Assembly: GCF_000721235.1 (NCBI RefSeq)
Contig: NZ_JOFH01000001.1
Coordinates: 310,001 to 374,000 of the forward strand
Direction of reading: 5' to 3'
Length of the DNA stretch: 64,000 nt
DNA from: Streptomyces olivaceus
GTDB lineage: Bacteria; Actinomycetota; Actinomycetes; Streptomycetales; Streptomycetaceae
The translations under genes were made by a program, and so were the position numbers. Below are positions 21,990-30,037 of this stretch, one piece after another. The notes below the pieces were generated by a model. The model was given only the letters and a program-made list of their open reading frames with translations, was not told where the DNA came from and did not search any database. Each line of letters begins with the position of its first letter. The stretch's first letter is position 1.

Positions 21990-22628
21990 GTGGCAGACGT
22001 CCACCAGTGGACCGGGGAGAAAGCCGCCCGGCTCCAAGACGCATTCGAAATGACCCAGGAAGAGTTCGCCGGAAAGCTCGGCGTCTCGGTACGCAGCGTC
22101 GCCTCATGGCGCGCCAACCCGAGCATGGTGCCGCAGCCGGAAACGCAACGCATCCTGGACACGACCTTGGGATTGGCAGGTGATGCGGTGCGCCGGCGGT
22201 TCATTCACCTGGCGCGGGCAGCGGCTCCCCAGCCGGCAGCGCAGGCGTTGCGGGTGGCGATCGCCGTCGTCCGCCGCGGCGGCAACGTGCTGCTCGTGTG
22301 CAGGCAGGACGGCGACGACATCACCTGGCAATTCCCGGCCGGAATCGTCAAGCCCGGCGGGAACGCGCCGAAAGTGGCGGTGCGGGAAACGCTGGACGAG
22401 ACCGGCGTCCACTGCATGGTCCGCGAACACCTGGGCGAACGCCTGCATCCGGTGACGCGCGCATTCTGCGACTACTTCATTTGCGACTACGTGCACGGTG
22501 AGGCAGTCAATGGGGATGCCTCCGAGAACGTTGCCGTGGCTTGGGCTCCGATAGCGGGGCTCTCTCGTTTCATCCCCACCGACCGGATCTATCCGCCGAT
22601 CTTGACCGCCTTGGAGGCGACCGTATGA
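21990..22628 (+). CDS. XRE-type HTH fused to a Nudix domain
   Basis: The 212-residue protein has an XRE HTH at about 14-40 (FEMTQEEFAGKLGVSVRSVA) and a Nudix domain from about 85 on. The Nudix box is degenerate: the early Glu of GX5EX7REUXEEXGU is Gly (GIVKPGG) and the core is RETLDETGV, with Asp for one Glu. The GTG start has AAGGAG six bases upstream. It may use the Nudix fold to sense a nucleotide rather than to cut it. pSAM2 uses a Nudix protein, Pif, against redundant transfer, a possible parallel. Confidence 0.8.
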   Translation: MADVHQWTGEKAARLQDAFEMTQEEFAGKLGVSVRSVASWRANPSMVPQPETQRILDTTLGLAGDAVRRRFIHLARAAAPQPAAQALRVAIAVVRRGGNVLLVCRQDGDDITWQFPAGIVKPGGNAPKVAVRETLDETGVHCMVREHLGERLHPVTRAFCDYFICDYVHGEAVNGDASENVAVAWAPIAGLSRFIPTDRIYPPILTALEATV

Positions 22629-23035
22629 CCGAGACCATCACCGACAAGCCGGGCATTTCTGCCGCGATCATCGTCCGGGACGGCCGGGTGCTGATGGTGC
22701 GCCGCGCCGTGAAGGAGGGCGAGCTGATGTGGCAGTTCCCCGCGGGTGGCATCGAGGCCGGCGAGTCGCCGGAGGAGGCGGCGGTGCGGGAGACGCTGGA
22801 GGAGACGGCGCTCACGGTGAAGGCGGTGCGGCTGCTGGGGCAGCGGGTGCATCCGAAGACGGGCCGGGAGATGTCGTACACGGCGTGCGATGTCGTGGAT
22901 GGCGAGGCTCGGGTGGCGGACGACGAGGAGCTGGACGCGGTCGCCTGGGTCACCCATGGCGAGATCGCCGACTACGTGCCCTACGGCCTGTTCGAGCCCG
23001 TCCAGGAGTACCTGGATGACGTCCTGCCGCACTGA
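22625..23035 (+). CDS. Nudix hydrolase
   Basis: The 136-residue protein has a near-canonical Nudix box, GGIEAGESPEEAAV then RETLEETAL, with the catalytic Glu residues kept; the usual late Gly is Ala. Nudix enzymes cleave nucleoside diphosphate derivatives with a metal ion. The ATG overlaps the stop of the HTH-Nudix gene. The pair shares framework sequence (WQFPAG, VRETL-E), so one may derive from the other. The operon ends at the hairpin 23129-23155. Confidence 0.88.
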   Translation: MTETITDKPGISAAIIVRDGRVLMVRRAVKEGELMWQFPAGGIEAGESPEEAAVRETLEETALTVKAVRLLGQRVHPKTGREMSYTACDVVDGEARVADDEELDAVAWVTHGEIADYVPYGLFEPVQEYLDDVLPH

Positions 23036-23128
23036 GCTGCCACGATCACAAGTTGCACGGCGCTAAGTGAGGGTTCCGCTTGAACTGATCACTCACGGCA
23101 GGGGAGTCTTTCCCCCGGGGACGCGAAA

Positions 23129-23155
23129 GGCCGGGCGGTCATCACCCGCCCGGCC
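23129..23155 (+). terminator. Terminator of the Nudix operon
   Basis: ggccgggcgg and ccgcccggcc form a perfect ten-base stem with a seven-base loop, followed by atttc. It lies 94 bases after the Nudix stop. Confidence 0.8.
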
Positions 23156-23219
23156 ATTTCGACCAGCGAGTTCACGGCTCGCTGACCACCAACCCACCCA
23201 CCTCAGGAAGGCAAGTTGC

Positions 23220-23516
23220 ATGGCGACAGTAACGCCTCCATCTAATTCATTCAACGCGGAACTCATCCGCACCCGACTCCTGCATGATCCACTCTCTGAC
23301 CTGTTCGCCGAGTATGGCGTGGAGGTGGTGGAGTTGGAGGCGGACTCGGGGTTCACGGGCGGCTCCTTCGTCCGCGGGGATGATTCCGTGCTGTTCGTGC
23401 GTCCGGCGGGCAGGCCGGTCGTCGAGTGGGAGATCACGGCGCGCGCCTTGTTGGGCCGGGTGTTGCGGGTGCCGTTGCCGCCGATGCCGGAGCCGTTCGA
23501 AGTGACTGAGGTGTAG
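23220..23516 (+). CDS. Hypothetical protein, 98 aa
   Basis: The ATG at 23220 follows AGGAAGG. The protein includes DPLSDLFAEYGVEVVELEAD and a hydrophobic strand SVLFVRPAGRP, then a basic helix. It stands alone between a terminator and a 213-base gap. It has no recognised family and is probably cargo. Confidence 0.62.
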   Translation: MATVTPPSNSFNAELIRTRLLHDPLSDLFAEYGVEVVELEADSGFTGGSFVRGDDSVLFVRPAGRPVVEWEITARALLGRVLRVPLPPMPEPFEVTEV

Positions 23517-23729
23517 GCGGCGCGGCGCGTCGTGGGCCCCGGTTGGCGTAGTGCGGCCGGGGTTCACTCGTGTGCCTGGATTGACGCTGTCACCTGCGGG
23601 TCTGGTGGTGGTCTTGCGGGTATGGACTGGGTGGGCTTCACTCGGTCGGATGTTGTTTGTGCGGGGCGCGCGGACGGCTGTCGGTGGGTGCTGCTTGACT
23701 GGCGGTCAGCTACGAGTTGGGGGTTCGCA

Positions 23730-23954
23730 ATGACGACGGTGATCCATAAGACGCCGCAGGAGTTACGCGAGCAGAGGAGCAGCCTGCTGGCCGAGGTCCG
23801 CATGTCCTACGAGCAGTTGCGGGACCGGGCTGAGATGTACAGCTTGTCGATGGATGAGCTGGACGTGTGGCACACCATCGAGGGCATCGACTACCTTCTC
23901 GACGGTGACCGAGGAGACGTCGAGGCTCGACAAGTTAGCGGCCGAGTTCGCTGA
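23730..23954 (+). CDS. Small partner of the 23905 gene (conserved pair)
   Basis: The 74-residue protein starts MTTVIHKTPQELREQRSSLL and contains YSLSMDELDVWHTIEGIDYL. Small proteins with this DELxxWxTIEGIDYLL ending are, as far as I recall, found in many Streptomyces genomes next to a larger partner. The next gene overlaps it by 50 bases, so the two are translationally coupled. The arrangement resembles a toxin-antitoxin or sensor pair; no biochemical evidence is visible. Confidence 0.6.
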   Translation: MTTVIHKTPQELREQRSSLLAEVRMSYEQLRDRAEMYSLSMDELDVWHTIEGIDYLLDGDRGDVEARQVSGRVR

Positions 23955-24651
23955 TGATCTGACTGGCTTGGTGCGGGGTGTTCTCGGCGAGGACACCCCG
24001 CCTTTTACTGCCCTCAACATGGGGACGCGTGTTCGGGTGTCGCCGATAACGGATGACGAGACGGAACTCCGGATTCCCGTCTCGATCAACGGCGAGCCGG
24101 TGCTGAGCCTCCGGGCCCGCTACTTCTGCTGCTGGGACGGCAGCAGCACCTTCCTGGCGACCGACCAGGCAGACATTCACCTCCACTACGCGGACATCCC
24201 GGATCCGCTGATCCGCTTCGAGTACGTGCGGACGAGCAAGGAGCCTCCGGGCGCGCACATTCAGGTGCACGCGCACCGGGACGAGGTGGCGTTCCTGTTG
24301 CGTCTGGCGGATTCGGGCCGTCCGAAGCAGGGCTTCAAGCGGCGGAAGCTGCCGCGGCTGTCGGCGATACACCTGCCGGTGGGCGGGCATCGGATGCGGC
24401 CGGCGCTGGAGGATGTGCTGCTGTTCTTGAAGCGGGAGTTCGCGATCGATACGGAGCCGGGGTGGCGGTCGGTGATCGAGGGTCGGCTGCGGACGTGGCG
24501 TCAGATCCAGTTGATGACTGCGGTGCGCGATGCGCCGGAGGTTGCGGCGCGGGCGTTGGAGGCGATGGGGTACAAGATCGGGCGGCCTCTTCCGACGCAG
24601 CGGGGTCCGCTGGATGACGCGCCGGGCGACGCGAAGCTGTACTGGCCGTAA
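23905..24651 (+). CDS. Conserved actinobacterial protein, partner of 23730
   Basis: The 248-residue protein (GTG start VTEETSRLDKLAAEF) has a beta-rich first half with FCCWDGSSTFLATDQADIHL, then IRFEYVRTSKEPPGAHIQVH, conserved H/D/E residues (HAHRDEVAFLL, HLPVGGHRMRPALEDVL), and a C-terminal helical part. I recognise the general family as a common Streptomyces hypothetical, with no function known to me. Strong terminators on both sides of the local units suggest cargo. It could be a defence or toxin component, which is inference. Confidence 0.65.
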   Translation: MTEETSRLDKLAAEFADDLTGLVRGVLGEDTPPFTALNMGTRVRVSPITDDETELRIPVSINGEPVLSLRARYFCCWDGSSTFLATDQADIHLHYADIPDPLIRFEYVRTSKEPPGAHIQVHAHRDEVAFLLRLADSGRPKQGFKRRKLPRLSAIHLPVGGHRMRPALEDVLLFLKREFAIDTEPGWRSVIEGRLRTWRQIQLMTAVRDAPEVAARALEAMGYKIGRPLPTQRGPLDDAPGDAKLYWP

Positions 24652-24667
24652 CCGTTGGCCAGTTGGA

Positions 24668-24693
24668 GGCCCCGCCCGATATCGGGCGGGGCC
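24668..24693 (+). terminator. Rho-independent terminator
   Basis: A perfect 26-base palindrome (ggccccgcccga with its complement) is followed by ttcctgttgttg. It closes the 23730-24651 pair. Confidence 0.88.
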
Positions 24694-24802
24694 TTCCTGT
24701 TGTTGATCTGTGCTCCCGCCCACATCTCCCCCAAGCCGCTTGCTGTACCGACCGGTATCCCTCGACTCTGCTGTCCCGGTCTGCCGCTGCTTGGGAGTTG
24801 TT

Positions 24803-25123
24803 GTGATCGCTTGCCCGTCCGTCAAGTGTTTGTCACCGAATGTTGCGGATCTTCCGCACTACTGGGCGTCCCTGCCCGCCGACTCGCCGCTGAAAGGCCG
24901 GTACGCGCCGCCGGAGGTGCCGCAGGCCTCGTACTGGCTGCCGTTGGCGGCGGTCGCGGTGGGGGTGCTGCTGCTGGTCGGCGGAAGCCTCGCCGGGCTC
25001 CTCGTCGTCGCAGGCGCCGGCGCGTGGGGTGCGCTCGCGTGGCGGTCGGCGCAGCAGGTCGAGGCGAAGCGGACGGCGTGGGAGTCGTCGCACGTATGCC
25101 TGGCCTGCACCGGAACCTTCTGA
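24803..25123 (+). CDS. Membrane protein with terminal Cys pairs
   Basis: The 106-residue protein has cysteines at residues 4 and 9 (CPSVKCLSP), two hydrophobic helices (WLPLAAVAVGVLLLVGGSLA region and a second), and CLAC near the C-terminus. The cysteines could form one zinc site joining the ends. The GTG at 24803 has GGGAG upstream. It is a lone cargo gene between terminators at 24668 and 25130. Confidence 0.6.
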   Translation: MIACPSVKCLSPNVADLPHYWASLPADSPLKGRYAPPEVPQASYWLPLAAVAVGVLLLVGGSLAGLLVVAGAGAWGALAWRSAQQVEAKRTAWESSHVCLACTGTF

Positions 25124-25129
25124 ACACGA

Positions 25130-25171
25130 CGAAGCCCCCGCCACCTCCTGCACGGAGGGGCGGGGGCTTCG
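25130..25171. terminator. Bidirectional terminator at convergent genes
   Basis: cgaagcccccgcc and ggcgggggcttcg make a 13-base stem; the loop pairs further through cctcc/ggagg. It lies between the ends of the plus gene 24803 and the minus gene 25172. Confidence 0.88.
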
Positions 25172-25420
25172 TCAGTGGCCGGCCTGGGGCGGCGCGCCGT
25201 CGGTGCATATGGCTGCCTGGCGCAGGCGGTTGATCTCCGCCCGCAGTAGGTGCGCGCCGAGCGCGTCTCGGGCATCGACGGCCCAGCTACCCGCCTCGTC
25301 GACGATCACCGTGCCGCTGGCCGGCTCGCCCTCCGCAGGCTGGTGGTGCATGGCGTCGCCGCTGACTTCCCAGACGTCGAGGGTGTCGTCGATGCGGGTG
25401 AGGATGTCGTCGCCGCGCAT
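25172..25420 (-). CDS. Hypothetical protein, 82 aa
   Basis: The ATG at 25420 shares a base with the previous stop. The protein includes MRGDDILTRIDDTLDVWEVS and later AVDARDALGAHLLRAEINRL, with an acidic middle that looks beta-rich. No family is recognised. It is the last gene before the bidirectional terminator. Confidence 0.62.
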   Translation of the reverse strand: MRGDDILTRIDDTLDVWEVSGDAMHHQPAEGEPASGTVIVDEAGSWAVDARDALGAHLLRAEINRLRQAAICTDGAPPQAGH

Positions 25421-25872
25421 CACGCCTCCGTCGCGGTGTTGAGGCCGTGGAGGGCGGTGCGGAGTCCGGCGGCGAGTCCGTTGTGCGGGCTGATCCGCAG
25501 CTCGTCCCGGACGCCGCCGCGCTCCTCGGTGACGCGGTCGGCGCGCTCCGCCTTGTCGACCTGGTCGGCCAGCCATGCCCGGTACCTGTCGAGGCGGCCG
25601 AGTTCGGGCTGGAGTTCGGCGAGGACCGCGCGGGCTACGGCACGCCGGGCGGACAGCGGCAGCCACTCCCCCGCCTCCCGCAGCGCAGGCTGGACCGCGT
25701 TGAAGGCGCGCGCCTCGAGCTGCGTCCACGGCGGGGCGGGCGGCGGCTCGGGCTGTCCGTGGCCGGGGCAGTGGACGGGGTTCATGCCGGGCTGCGGTTC
25801 CCAGTCGTGCGGCGGATGCGGCTGGCGGAGGGTGGCGGTGGAGCAGGGCAGGCTGGTCGGGAGGTCGGTCAT
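25420..25872 (-). CDS. Hypothetical protein, 150 aa
   Basis: The start is Pro-rich with CSTATL and CPGHGQPEPP, then a long helical part LSARRAVARAVLAELQPELG and RYRAWLADQVDKAERADRV. A possible small Cys/His metal site lies in the first 40 residues. No family is known. Confidence 0.62.
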   Translation of the reverse strand: MTDLPTSLPCSTATLRQPHPPHDWEPQPGMNPVHCPGHGQPEPPPAPPWTQLEARAFNAVQPALREAGEWLPLSARRAVARAVLAELQPELGRLDRYRAWLADQVDKAERADRVTEERGGVRDELRISPHNGLAAGLRTALHGLNTATEA

Positions 25873-26111
25873 GCTGCGGCTTCTCTCTGCTGGTCGGGGA
25901 TGTGGATTTGGTGGATGCCGATTTCGCCGACGGCCAGGGCGATGGCGACGGCTTGGGCTCGGTCGGTGGCGCCGAGCCGGCGGTAGGCGGCTGACAGGAT
26001 TTCGGCGACGGAGTGGACGGTGACGCCGCGCCAGGCGGCGATGGTGCTGTTGGGGTTGCCGTTCGCGGCGAGGGTGAGGACTTCCCGCTGCCGGGCGGTC
26101 AGCTGCCTCAC
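25869..26111 (-). CDS. LuxR-type HTH protein
   Basis: The 80-residue protein is little more than a GerE/LuxR HTH: LTARQREVLTLAANGNPNST, then IAAWRGVTVHSVAEILSAAY. Full LuxR regulators have a sensing domain before this, which is absent here, so it resembles a stand-alone effector. The GTG start overlaps the previous TGA and has GGAGAG upstream. It may regulate element genes. Confidence 0.8.
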   Translation of the reverse strand: MRQLTARQREVLTLAANGNPNSTIAAWRGVTVHSVAEILSAAYRRLGATDRAQAVAIALAVGEIGIHQIHIPDQQREAAA

Positions 26112-26296
26112 GGCACTCTCCGCGGCCGGTGCTGGGTGTGGACTTTGCCGCGGGTGTCCAACATTCCGTCGGCGTGGGCGAGGAGGAGTAGGGCGCGGCG
26201 GAGGACGTCGCGGGGCCGGTCTCCGCGGCGGCCGTAGGCGGCGAGGATCGCAGCCGAGGTGTCGTCGGGCTGCCAGTGCAGCGGTCGGCGGGGCAT
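26108..26296 (-). CDS. Hypothetical protein, 62 aa
   Basis: The protein begins MPRRPLHWQPDDTSAAILAA and contains DVLRRALLLLAHADG, an amphipathic helix. It precedes and is coupled to the LuxR-type gene by GTGA. It may partner that regulator; no family is recognised. Confidence 0.6.
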   Translation of the reverse strand: MPRRPLHWQPDDTSAAILAAYGRRGDRPRDVLRRALLLLAHADGMLDTRGKVHTQHRPRRVP

Positions 26297-26323
26297 GGTG
26301 GCCTCCAGATCGGGGTGCGGGTG

Positions 26324-26348
26324 GGGGCGTGCTGGTTCGGCACGCCCC
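26324..26348 (-). terminator. Hairpin after the RNase AS-like gene
   Basis: ggggcgtgc and gcacgcccc form a nine-base stem with a seven-base loop, directly downstream of the nuclease gene on the minus strand. Confidence 0.65.
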
Positions 26349-26359
26349 TTCGCCGTCGG

Positions 26360-26953
26360 TCAGTCGAGAGCGATGATGTGGTCGCCCTCGACGCAGTGCG
26401 AGGCGATGCATCGGCCGGCCTTCGCGCGGGGTAGCGCGTCCAGGTGCTGCGCGCGGATCAGGTTGTGGCGGGCGTCGGCGAGGGCGTTGTGGGCGCCGTC
26501 CGGCTGCTCGGGCAGCGCCGGATCGCCGAGCCGTGCGGCTTCCTGCTTCAGGTCGTTGGTCCACATCGGGACGCCGTCGGGCAGGTCGATCATCCGGCCG
26601 AAGAGCTGCGCCAGGGCGACGTGGTCGTAGGCCCCGTACCAGGCCCACAGCTGGACGTCCGGGCCTGCGGCGCGCACGAAGTCGGTGACGAGACGGGCGA
26701 TCTGCGCGCGGGGGCGGACGTCGGGGTGGTCGAGGTCGAGGCGGTCCGTGCCGCGGACGCCGGGCGGGTTCTTCCGGATCGGGAGGGACGGCCAGACGTT
26801 GTCGCGGAGCCACGGGTGCTGGCGGACGGCGGACTGGTCGAACTCGGAGCTGACGGCGTACAGTTCGGCGCCGTCTTCGCGGACCATGCCGATGCTGATG
26901 AGGTCGATGGTGGTGCCGTTCTCGTGGAACTCGGTGTCGTAGTAGATCCGCAT
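26360..26953 (-). CDS. RNase AS-like 3'-5' exoribonuclease
   Basis: The 197-residue protein begins MRIYYDTEFHENG, the exact layout of actinobacterial RNase AS (Rv2179c type), a DEDDh 3'-5' exoribonuclease. The DEDDh residues are visible: Asp and Glu in YDTEF, Asp in WYGAYDHVAL, and His/Asp in HNALADARHN. I used the ATG at 26953, since the family starts just before the first strand; a GTG at 26959 overlaps the earlier stop. The element copy might trim host or phage RNA; this is inferred. Confidence 0.88.
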   Translation of the reverse strand: MRIYYDTEFHENGTTIDLISIGMVREDGAELYAVSSEFDQSAVRQHPWLRDNVWPSLPIRKNPPGVRGTDRLDLDHPDVRPRAQIARLVTDFVRAAGPDVQLWAWYGAYDHVALAQLFGRMIDLPDGVPMWTNDLKQEAARLGDPALPEQPDGAHNALADARHNLIRAQHLDALPRAKAGRCIASHCVEGDHIIALD

Positions 26954-26955
26954 GG

Positions 26956-27474
26956 TCACTTCTCCGTGGTCTGTTCGGCGGGCGGGAGGGTGTCGTTGAG
27001 GGCGAGGTCCAGGCCTTCCCAGGTCGGGCCTTGGGATGCGGGTGCTTCGGTGCGGGCGCGTTCTCGGAGGCCGCGTACCCGGGCGATCGCGGTCTCGGCG
27101 CGGTCGGCGCGCTGCCGCTGCTGCTCGTACTCATCGGGAGTGGGGGCGCAGTCGCCGCGCCCGCATGCCGGGCAGTAGCCAGGCGCCTCGGCCGCTGCCG
27201 GGGCGGGTCCGGCGGCGGTCCTGATGCGGGCCGCGAGTTCGGTGTGGTTGGCGGTCCAGGGGGCGCCTGCGTGGATGACGGCGGCGAGGTGGTGGACGCG
27301 GACGAGCGCGGCCTCGGCGCGTTCCAGGTCGGGCACGATCGCCTGTACGTGCCGCTTGTTGCCCGCGGCCACGTGCTCCAGCGTCTTGATCCGGCGGTGC
27401 GCAGCGTCGAGTTGGTCGTAGAGGGCGTCCAACTGGTCGCTGGTGAGGTCGTCGAGGGGGATGCGGTCGGTCAT
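26956..27474 (-). CDS. Coiled-coil protein with zinc-type Cys pairs
   Basis: The 172-residue protein begins MTDRIPLDDLTSDQLDALYD and is mainly coiled coil (LERAEAALVRVHHLAAV), with a central CPACGRGDCAPTP zinc-type cluster near residue 101. Proteins with this DDLTSDxLDxLYxxLD start are frequent in Streptomyces phages. The function is unknown. It is coupled to the RNase AS-like gene. Confidence 0.72.
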   Translation of the reverse strand: MTDRIPLDDLTSDQLDALYDQLDAAHRRIKTLEHVAAGNKRHVQAIVPDLERAEAALVRVHHLAAVIHAGAPWTANHTELAARIRTAAGPAPAAAEAPGYCPACGRGDCAPTPDEYEQQRQRADRAETAIARVRGLRERARTEAPASQGPTWEGLDLALNDTLPPAEQTTEK

Positions 27475-27728
27475 GCTGCGCTCCGGTGGTCGGGGTCGGT
27501 GTTGAGGAGGGCCGTGTCGCTGGCGGCGGCGTCGTGGAGGCGTTCATGGAGATCGGCTCGCCGGTCACCCGCGTCCTGGGCCGACGCGGCGCCCCATAGG
27601 AGGAAGGCGGCGCCGACGAGACCGGGCACGGCGTACCACGGGTGCCAGGTGGCGGCGATGGCGGCGCTGAGGGTGGAGATGCCGGCGGCGAGGTGGCAGG
27701 CGGCAGCCGTCCGCCGAGCCGGGGTCAC
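27471..27728 (-). CDS. Two-helix membrane protein, 85 aa
   Basis: Two hydrophobic stretches (ACHLAAGISTLSAAIAA and AVPGLVGAAFLLWGA) are joined by a short WHPWY turn, with a charged tail. The GTG overlaps the previous TGA. No family is recognised; it is a likely inner-membrane protein. Confidence 0.65.
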   Translation of the reverse strand: MTPARRTAAACHLAAGISTLSAAIAATWHPWYAVPGLVGAAFLLWGAASAQDAGDRRADLHERLHDAAASDTALLNTDPDHRSAA

Positions 27729-28081
27729 GGGGTGCCGTTGATCTGGCGGGCCACGGCGAGGGCGGCGTCCGGGATGGCGATGCGCCCTTCGTCGAGCGCG
27801 GCGGCCTGCCACTCCAGCCAGTCGGCGAGGGCGAGGCCGACGGCGGGGTCCATGGTCGCGGCGTAGTCGCCGACGGGCGCTGACACGTAGGCGGGCGGGC
27901 GTCGGCCACCTCGGAGGAGGGGCTTCACGCCGACGGCCCAGAGGGTGGTGAATGTGGAGTCGGGCTGGTCGGGGAAGTGGCGGCTGGCCTTCCAGGCGGT
28001 GTTGCCGCTGTCGTCGGCGGCTGCGGTGGCGAGTTGGCGGATCTTGTCGGCGGCGGCGCGGAGTTCGTCGGCGGGGGTCAT
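27725..28081 (-). CDS. Hypothetical protein, 118 aa
   Basis: The protein begins MTPADELRAAADKIRQLATA, carries PVGDYAATMDPAVGLALADWL and ends with AALAVARQINGTP. Short proteins with this ELRxAAxKIR start and MxPxVGLALADWL core are common in actinophages and prophages; I recall no assigned function. It precedes the membrane gene with a GTGA junction. Confidence 0.75.
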   Translation of the reverse strand: MTPADELRAAADKIRQLATAAADDSGNTAWKASRHFPDQPDSTFTTLWAVGVKPLLRGGRRPPAYVSAPVGDYAATMDPAVGLALADWLEWQAAALDEGRIAIPDAALAVARQINGTP

Positions 28082-28100
28082 GGGGTGCCTTCCGGGTGGG

Positions 28101-28123
28101 GCCCCGGCCGGTCGGGCCGGGGC
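28101..28123 (-). terminator. Hairpin after the 28131 gene
   Basis: gccccggcc and ggccggggc form a nine-base stem with a five-base loop just downstream of the membrane gene on the minus strand. Confidence 0.65.
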
Positions 28124-28130
28124 GGTGGGT

Positions 28131-28388
28131 TCAGGCGGCGTGGTCGTAGCCGGGTGGGCGGCGTGCGTAGCGGCGTGCTGTGTGGCCTCTCAGGGCCCAG
28201 GAGGGGCGCGGACGACGCCCGGGACGCACGAGCCGCCGGGAGGCCGCCCAGAGGCCGCACAGGGCCGCGTGGACGGTGAGCAGCACGACGGCCAGGAGCA
28301 GGGCGACGGCGACCGCGCCGACGAGCAGCCACACGCCTGCCGCGGCGAGCAGCGTCCACAGCGCGTCCAGCGCCTCGGCGACGATCAC
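28131..28388 (-). CDS. Small membrane protein with basic tail
   Basis: A long hydrophobic region ([20 protein letters not shown] and [14 protein letters not shown]) can form one or two spans, followed by a very basic tail ([14 protein letters not shown]). The GTG overlaps the stop of the 358-residue gene. No family is recognised. Confidence 0.65.
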   Translation of the reverse strand: MIVAEALDALWTLLAAAGVWLLVGAVAVALLLAVVLLTVHAALCGLWAASRRLVRPGRRPRPSWALRGHTARRYARRPPGYDHAA

Positions 28389-29461
28389 GACGCCCCGCCC
28401 CGCCGCGCCCCGGCGGCGGTGGCGCGCTTGCAGCCCCGGCAGTCCACCGGCATGTGGCTCATCGGAGTACCGCCGCGCCCCACGCGCTCCCCGCAGGCAG
28501 TCCAGAACCGCTGCTTGTCGTTGACGACGAAGCGCGCGGTGGCGTGCACCCGGCGGTCGCCGGGGCGCTTGTGGCGTCCGGGCCATTCCGTGGTGGTCGC
28601 CCACTCCGGAGGCGCGACGGGCGGAGCGGACAGTGCCTTCGCCATGCGTCGGCACTTGGCGAGCTTCTCCTCCTCGGTCTCCGGCCGCGCCCACTCCGGC
28701 GTCTCGGTGGCTGCCGTCTCGTCGGCCATGCGGCGCAGCGCGGCGCGAACGTCGGTGCCGGTGCGGAACGTGCCGTTGGCAACCGGGTACATGGCGACGG
28801 TGTCGGACCAGTGGAAGCCATGTTCGTCGGTGTGCGCGGTGCGCTCGTGCTGCGCGGCCCGGATGCACAGGCGAGCCGCGTCCTCGCCGGGGCCGTGGTA
28901 CTGCGCGGAGCACGTCGCGGCGGGCGCCGTGTCGGTGTCGTGGCCGGTGGCCGCGGGCAGCACGGCCGCGAGGCGCAGCAGGCTGCACGACTCACCCCGC
29001 TCGATCCGGTCGGCGTCCGTCTCCAGCGTCGCCGCCGCGTCGTCGGCCCATTCGCCGCTGTAGGTGCCGCGGACGAACGAGGCGCAGGCGCGGACGAGCG
29101 CGGCCGGGTCGACGGGCGCGGTGCTCGTGCGGGACGCGTCGTAGGCGGCCAGCAGCTCCTCCGGCGACCCGTAGCCGAGCGGCGGGACACGGGTGCCGTC
29201 GATCGCCGCCAGCAGCTGCTCGCGCACGGCGGTCGGGTCGGTAGGCGGGGCCGGGACGGCAGCGGGGCACTGGTCAGCCGGGTGCGACTGCCGCATCGTC
29301 TTCGCCGCCGACCAGTGATGCTGATCGCACGCCTCCGTCACTCCGTCCTCGACGACGAGCCCGCACGGGGCCTTCGGGCAGGGGCAGGCGGCTTCGATGT
29401 CGGCGGACATGCCGCGGAACGACCGGCCGATGTGCTGGCCGGTGGTGGTGGGTTCGGTCAT
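28385..29461 (-). CDS. Large unknown protein with Cys clusters, 358 aa
   Basis: The ATG at 29461 follows GGAGG. The first 60 residues hold [10 protein letters not shown] and CDQHHW; the last 50 hold [18 protein letters not shown] and CRGCKR. Between them the protein is helical and acidic. The terminal Cys sets look like zinc sites. The central [17 protein letters not shown] stretch is seen in Streptomyces phage proteins, as far as I recall. No function is assigned. Confidence 0.65.
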   Translation of the reverse strand: MTEPTTTGQHIGRSFRGMSADIEAACPCPKAPCGLVVEDGVTEACDQHHWSAAKTMRQSHPADQCPAAVPAPPTDPTAVREQLLAAIDGTRVPPLGYGSPEELLAAYDASRTSTAPVDPAALVRACASFVRGTYSGEWADDAAATLETDADRIERGESCSLLRLAAVLPAATGHDTDTAPAATCSAQYHGPGEDAARLCIRAAQHERTAHTDEHGFHWSDTVAMYPVANGTFRTGTDVRAALRRMADETAATETPEWARPETEEEKLAKCRRMAKALSAPPVAPPEWATTTEWPGRHKRPGDRRVHATARFVVNDKQRFWTACGERVGRGGTPMSHMPVDCRGCKRATAAGARRGGAS

Positions 29462-29496
29462 CGGGTTCCTCCTGGTGGGTGGGTAGGGTTCGGGCA

Positions 29497-29533
29497 CCGG
29501 CCGCCCGCGCACTTCGACTGCGCAGGCGGCCGG
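29497..29533 (-). terminator. Hairpin after the DUF4326 gene
   Basis: ccggccgcc and ggcggccgg pair exactly, extended past one mismatch by gcgca/tgcgc, around a seven-base loop. It lies four bases beyond the DUF4326 stop. Confidence 0.7.
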
Positions 29534-29537
29534 CTTG

Positions 29538-29981
29538 CTACTCGGTCGGGTTGGCCAGCTCCAGCAGCACCGCGGCGTGGCAGTGGTCGGGCTGGCCGTC
29601 GGCGGGGAGCGGGCACCAGCACATGAGGTCCCGGCCCGCCAGTTCGGTACGCGCGGCCTCGGCGAGGCTCGGCTTCAGGACGAGCCAGTCACGGAACATC
29701 GCCACGGCCTGCTCGCGGGTGGCGTCCTGCACGAGGTGCGAGGTGGTGGTGCCGTCGGGGTGCCGGAAGCCGTGCCACTGGCCGGACGTCTTGCCGAGGC
29801 GTCCCTCTCGCTCCCACTCCGAGCCGTCCAGGGCGGGCATGCGGATCTGGGTGCAGGGGTTGCCCCAGCGGGTGCCGCGGCCGACGTAGACGGCGCCGTC
29901 GGGCTTGCGCCAGCCCTTCGTGCGGCGGCGCTGGACCCGCCGGGGCCCGGCCTGCTGCTGGTCGGTGGGGTGGTCGGTCAT
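29538..29981 (-). CDS. DUF4326-domain protein
   Basis: The 147-residue protein has [20 protein letters not shown] followed by RWGNPC, then AVAMFRDWL, and ends with [10 protein letters not shown] and [11 protein letters not shown]. These are the conserved blocks of DUF4326, found in many phages and plasmids and of unproven function. Structural relation to nucleoside-processing folds has been suggested, but I cannot confirm it here. The ATG at 29981 follows GGAG. Confidence 0.85.
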   Translation of the reverse strand: MTDHPTDQQQAGPRRVQRRRTKGWRKPDGAVYVGRGTRWGNPCTQIRMPALDGSEWEREGRLGKTSGQWHGFRHPDGTTTSHLVQDATREQAVAMFRDWLVLKPSLAEAARTELAGRDLMCWCPLPADGQPDHCHAAVLLELANPTE

Positions 29982-30037
29982 GGTCGCTCCTGGTGGTGTG
30001 GGTGTCGGATTATGTGCGGTTTCGACGCCACCGGTCC

